Part shown: positions 60,003 through 64,000 of the stretch, in pieces | Layout: each line of letters starts with the position of its first letter | How positions within the stretch are numbered: the stretch's first letter is position 1 | NCBI GenBank assembly: GCA_963920765.1 | Contig: OY987242.1 | Location: forward strand, 39,793,264 to 39,857,263 | Length of the DNA: 64,000 bases | From: Ulota crispa | Taxonomy: Eukaryota > Streptophyta > Bryopsida > Orthotrichales > Orthotrichaceae | Direction of reading: 5' to 3' | Position numbers and translations under genes: made by a program | The notes under the pieces: generated by a model | Told to the model about the DNA's origin: nothing | Databases searched by the model: none | The model's input: only the letters and a program-made list of their open reading frames with translations

Positions 60003-60327
60003 AGGTAGGAGGCTAGAAACCGACCATCTAAGGGCTGAAACTGAATTTTGGAGAGGTAGAACATCTTGAAATGTTTTTCAGTAAAATTTTCTTGAAAGTC
60101 AAGAAGAATTGACATCTAACCCAAGTTATTTCATATTTTTTGGAGTTTTGTAGAATTAGTTATGAAACTTTGAAGCTAGAGTGGCATAGGGCTCTATAAC
60201 TGCTCACCTCCTTAATTGTACAAAATTTGTACATTTTGAAAATCTATGAAAAAATACATGTACATAATGAGAACATTTTGGAGAGTGAGCAATTTTAGAG
60301 CCTGGATGGTTTTCGAGCTTTCTACCT
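60003..60327 (+). mobile_element. TA-flanked MITE, AGGTAG family 1 (copy 4)
   Basis: Ends AGGTAGGAGGCTAGAAACCG and TTTCGAGCTTTCTACCT; TA at 60001-60002 and 60328-60329. 325 bp, colinear with 25267-25591 (GGGCTGAAACTGAATTTTGG, TGTACATTTTGAAAATCTATG). Confidence 0.88.
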
Positions 60328-61499
60328 TACTTGTTATGGACAAAGAATTGCAGTTTCTGAGTGTTCATAACGTATGCCGAAGGGACTCCAAAGTTTCAAT
60401 TCAAGGTTTTGAAACTTCCTTGTTTGGGGCGTGTATCTCAAAGAATTGAAATAATCGGGTTTCTAATTACAATTTATCTCTACTTAGGCCTTTGAATTTT
60501 TTGGACTCTAATTTTACCATGTGAAAATTCAAACACACTACCACACATCAACGCTCATGAACTTGTCAAATATAATTTTGAATCTAATCTCAAAAATTTA
60601 CTTGAGTCAACCACTAAAGCGATACTAGAAATTTGTGGTTTTGAAGGAAGTAGTGCTATTAAAAAAGAAAATGATGTAGACATGATTGAACATGTAGCAA
60701 TGGTAGGATTTAGTAAAACTACTTCTTTGAAGATACTTTGAACACATTTCTTGAACATAGGTCTATAAACCTCATACATCTCATTAAAGACAATCATTTA
60801 CTAAATGGGAAACAAGAGGTTGGCATAAATGAAGTTTGATTGATATGCTTTTTCTATGTGTTTAAATGGCTGATAAAATCTTCATTTTCAAAAATATGAT
60901 ATTAACTTACAACACGATGATTTACAAGTTCAAACCTTTTTTTTTAAAGTGGGGTGTGACTCTTTATGGATATTGTTTTATTATAATATGTTATCATAAA
61001 TGTTAAATACTTTAGTATGAGTTCTTTTTTTTACAACATTCTAGATTTGCTTCAGTGTTAACATTCAATAGTTGTTGCACTCTTAAAGGAATAATCTACA
61101 CAGAGTGAACTGTACACTTGCTTCCCATCCACCAGGTGGCTAAAGGTTGATTTGGCAATGGATTATCTTGATATTTGCACGAATTTTCATATGCAGTGAA
61201 GTCCATACTCCATAAGTATTGGCCTACACTTGTTACGAACAAGGTCGTTATACATAATGTGTGTGCACTTCGTGAGGATGCTCATAGCCTGACGAAGACA
61301 TTACTTTGTTGTGATCTCAACTTTGCGTGACTGTTTATAAATATACAATCTACTGTAAGAAGTACATTGCACTCATAACAATAAAAAGTTAAATTTCTTT
61401 TCAAATTTAACTTAACATATACCATATAAGTTCTGCAAACCCGTGTGAAGAAAGATTGAGAATCAAAGTGAAAATAGTATCAATGTTACGCATTTAACC
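60328..61499. other. AT-rich spacer
   Basis: No recognisable gene or element; the open frame at 60555-60797 (-) is unassigned. Confidence 0.4.
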
Positions 61500-61760
61500 T
61501 CATATTTGTTAATCTGGGCCACTAGGGTGTTTCGCTTTGTACATCACCTTAAACCCAAAAATTTACTTAAACAAACTCAAAAATATCAAATTCAAACTGA
61601 GCCACTAAGATTTTCTCCCTCACAAATTCCTCCTCTAAAGTGAGGACACCTATACATAAAAAAAATGTTGAGCTTGGTTTTAGGTGACCACCTAAAACCT
61701 TCACCTCAAAATTTGAAAGTCCCAAAAGCTACCCTCTGACCCAAATTAACGAATATGGGT
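61500..61760. mobile_element. 260-bp inverted-repeat MITE, inverted relative of 53454-53711
   Basis: Ends TCATATTTGTTAATCTGGG and CCCAAATTAACGAATATGG. On the minus strand the interior (GAGGAGGAATTTGTGAGGGA, TTAGTGGCTCAGTTTGAATT) is colinear with 53454-53711. Limits approximate. Confidence 0.7.
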
Positions 61761-62887
61761 AAATTTTACCCATATTGAGGGCTGAGCCACAATGTTATAA
61801 GTACTGCGACATAAATACTTTCAACATTCTCAGTAAGTTGCTAGCGTGCGGAAAGTTTCTGCTTTACCAAGTCTGGATGCCATCACAGCTGATGCATTGA
61901 ACAGAGTGTTTTGAGAAACTAACCTAACATGAAATATGTCAAACAGCGATATCGCACGGTGGTTAATAACCGCCAGGAGCAAATCTTTATGTGCAAACTC
62001 TTTTAAAACCTTTTTTGGACAATCTCAACTTGAAAAATAAGAGCAAATTTTTTTTAAGCATCATCATTATCAACCATTGAAAGTGTGAGTAACGGACATG
62101 CATGTCGTCTATGCCGGAAAATTCTGTTTCTCATCCAAGTCCTTGCCCCTAACAAACCACATAAAATCTTCACTTCAAGAGAAATGGAACAAAACAATAT
62201 GCACCAAGCCGCTCTAATACTATCGCAATGAAACGGAGAATACCAACCAGAGCTACTCATTCTCTATTATTTCAGGCCGCTCTTGAATTAGTGCTGCTTC
62301 CTTCCTTCGACGTTGTTAGCAGACTGCCTTTGAAATCTTCATGATCAGCAGCATGGCCACAATCGTACCATCCTGCAGAAAAGAAGACACCAAAAGGCCC
62401 ACGAAGCAAAGGCACACACTACTTTCATGCGATTCTCACCGAGGGGATGAAGCTACATCGAAAACATTCCCTGCCAGATGATTGTGTACGCCAACTAGTA
62501 GCAAGGAATGCACTAAAACATCTAACACTTCATCAAATGGATCCCTGCCCTTCGAAATCAGTTGCGAAATTTTCGAAATCTTCTGCACTGATTGCGTTCT
62601 ATGGTTGAACAATCACCAAGGGTAAGAGCAATAGAAGGGAAGGATCCGCGACTAAAGCTAACGTTAAGAATCAGAAGCAGAGAAAACGTTAGAGAGAAAA
62701 CAAAGACCGCACATGAAAACAGGAAACAATTAGCAAATAAGCGCGCGAACAGAGTCAGCAAACGGGAAAGGAGGAAACGCATAAGTGCTAAAGCATGAAG
62801 CAACGGTCAGATTTGACAAAAATTCGCGAGAAAGGTGGTGTTCAATAACACCATTAGAAACGTCAATGCAAAACCAAGGAGTGCATC
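61761..62887. other. Spacer and 3' flank of histone H4
   Basis: Composition becomes more balanced after about 62270, compatible with the 3' UTR and flank of H4. Overlapping open frames at 62558-62803 (-) and 62592-62798 (+) are unassigned; the + frame is very Arg/Lys-rich but unlike a known protein. Confidence 0.35.
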
Positions 62888-63202
<315 letters not shown>

Positions 63203-63347
63203 TCACAATCACACGAAAAGCAAAGCTTCGTTGCACAACAGAGAACAGATGGACACACACTCGAGAGCAAGAGACGCAGAGAGAAGACAAAGGCTTTGGG
63301 AGTACAAGGAAGAGGACAGGTTAAGTATGAATGGGGAGGGAGAATTC

Positions 63348-63384
63348 AAACCCTAAAGGCGCCAAAATTTGAAACTCCCGCCAG
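63348..63384 (-). promoter_or_regulatory. Histone H4 promoter: telo-box and two E2F-like sites
   Basis: AAACCCTAAA at 63348-63357, directly joined to GGCGCCAAAA at 63358-63367 (read on the gene strand as TTTTGGCGCC, fitting the E2F consensus TTTSSCGC). A second E2F-like TGGCGGGA (gene strand) lies at 63376-63383. These are known S-phase and proliferating-cell elements of plant histone genes, and they are at the expected distance from the ATG. Confidence 0.7.
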
Positions 63385-64000
63385 ATCTAAACCCCGGAAT
63401 CTACGAATCAATGCTGTACTTTTTAGGTGTTTTGTAGATCCTCGTGACGAGGTAAGTATGTAGCTTCTGAAGAGATTTAACTGCCAGCCCTCAGTTTGCA
63501 ACTCCACAATCTATTTCGGTGTAACCCTTATCCTGTAAGAATCGCCAGAGCCAAAAAGTAGCTCTGTCAACGGTACACCTTCGTTTTTGTGTAAAATTCA
63601 ATTATTTGCTTCTTCATTGTATGAAGGGTCTAAAGGACCAAACAGCCCAATATGGCCAAAGGGGGTGCTTGCCTGCTTGGAGGTGTGAAAGTATACAAAA
63701 GAGGTATTTTTAGCTTAAATTTTGGTCTGCCACTTATTAAAGTCCAAATGGAGTTGTTAGTTTAATGTTTTTTAATTGGCTTGTTGTTTCTTGAAGTGCT
63801 TCCTTTGCTTTAGATTCTACATGAAATATGGAAAATACTATATTTTTTCAACAATTAGGAGAAGAATATCTTTGAGCAAACAAAGGGAGTGGCTTGAAGA
63901 GCGGATGGGATGGGTGCTCTCATGTCTTGTATTGTACAAGGGAGAAATTTGGTGATGTGTCACTTTTCATTTTCATGGTTTGGGCAAGGTTTTTATAGCT
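63385..64000. other. Spacer upstream of H4
   Basis: AT-rich after about 63600. AAGGGTCTAAAGGACCAAA near 63624-63642 resembles the subterminal part of the TTAA elements, but no full end is visible inside the window. Confidence 0.35.

Overview
The window looks like nuclear DNA of a land plant. The evidence is a histone H4 that reads as the plant form, a MUR3-type GT47 glycosyltransferase, a plant pectate lyase, a plant universal stress protein, an S-protein homologue (a plant-restricted secreted family), and GT-AG introns in GC-richer genes set in very AT-rich spacer. I cannot place the species. The abundance of TTAA-flanked elements and the absence of recognisable LTR retrotransposons are unlike a typical large angiosperm or conifer genome, so a bryophyte, lycophyte or fern is possible, but this is only a guess.

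Seven host loci can be supported. They are a small basic Alb1-like ribosome-biogenesis candidate (3344-4896, -), a four-exon ATP-binding-type universal stress protein (7126-9342, +), a four-exon GT47 exostosin-domain Golgi glycosyltransferase (11417-15967, -), an acidic UIM plus EF-hand-like nuclear protein (22864-25075, -), a six-exon pectate lyase with a probable GPI-anchor tail exon (30653-35596, -), an S-protein homologue whose frame is disrupted (50599-51077, -) and an intronless histone H4 with E2F and telo-box promoter motifs (62888-63199, -). I rebuilt all splice junctions by eye from GT-AG sites with consistent phase. The genes are unrelated housekeeping, cell-wall and stress genes; there is no operon or pathway cluster.

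The rest is AT-rich spacer filled with short non-autonomous DNA transposons. Two target-site classes dominate. The first is TA-flanked (Tc1/mariner-like) and includes the AGGTAG-ended families (5896-6217, 20937-21253, 25267-25591, 28201-28528, 33638-34067, 46799-47141, 60003-60327), the GGGGTAGTC family in the GT47 introns and the 57664-58320 foldback. The second is TTAA-flanked with CCC-starting ends (piggyBac-like): a family of about 225 bp with four copies, a family of about 650 bp, a family of about 350 bp and a family of about 0.9-1.3 kb. At 39796-41805 four TTAA elements lie end to end, sharing their TTAA sites. Other inverted-repeat elements are a 2.6-kb element (18133-20720) with a 367-bp deletion derivative (5452-5818), and a 176-bp near-perfect palindrome (45694-45869).

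I found no transposase ORF, no CRISPR array, no convincing tRNA or rRNA gene and no virus-derived element. The most unusual content is the dense TTAA-element landscape, especially the four-element array, followed by the GPI-tailed pectate lyase and the UIM/EF-hand gene.
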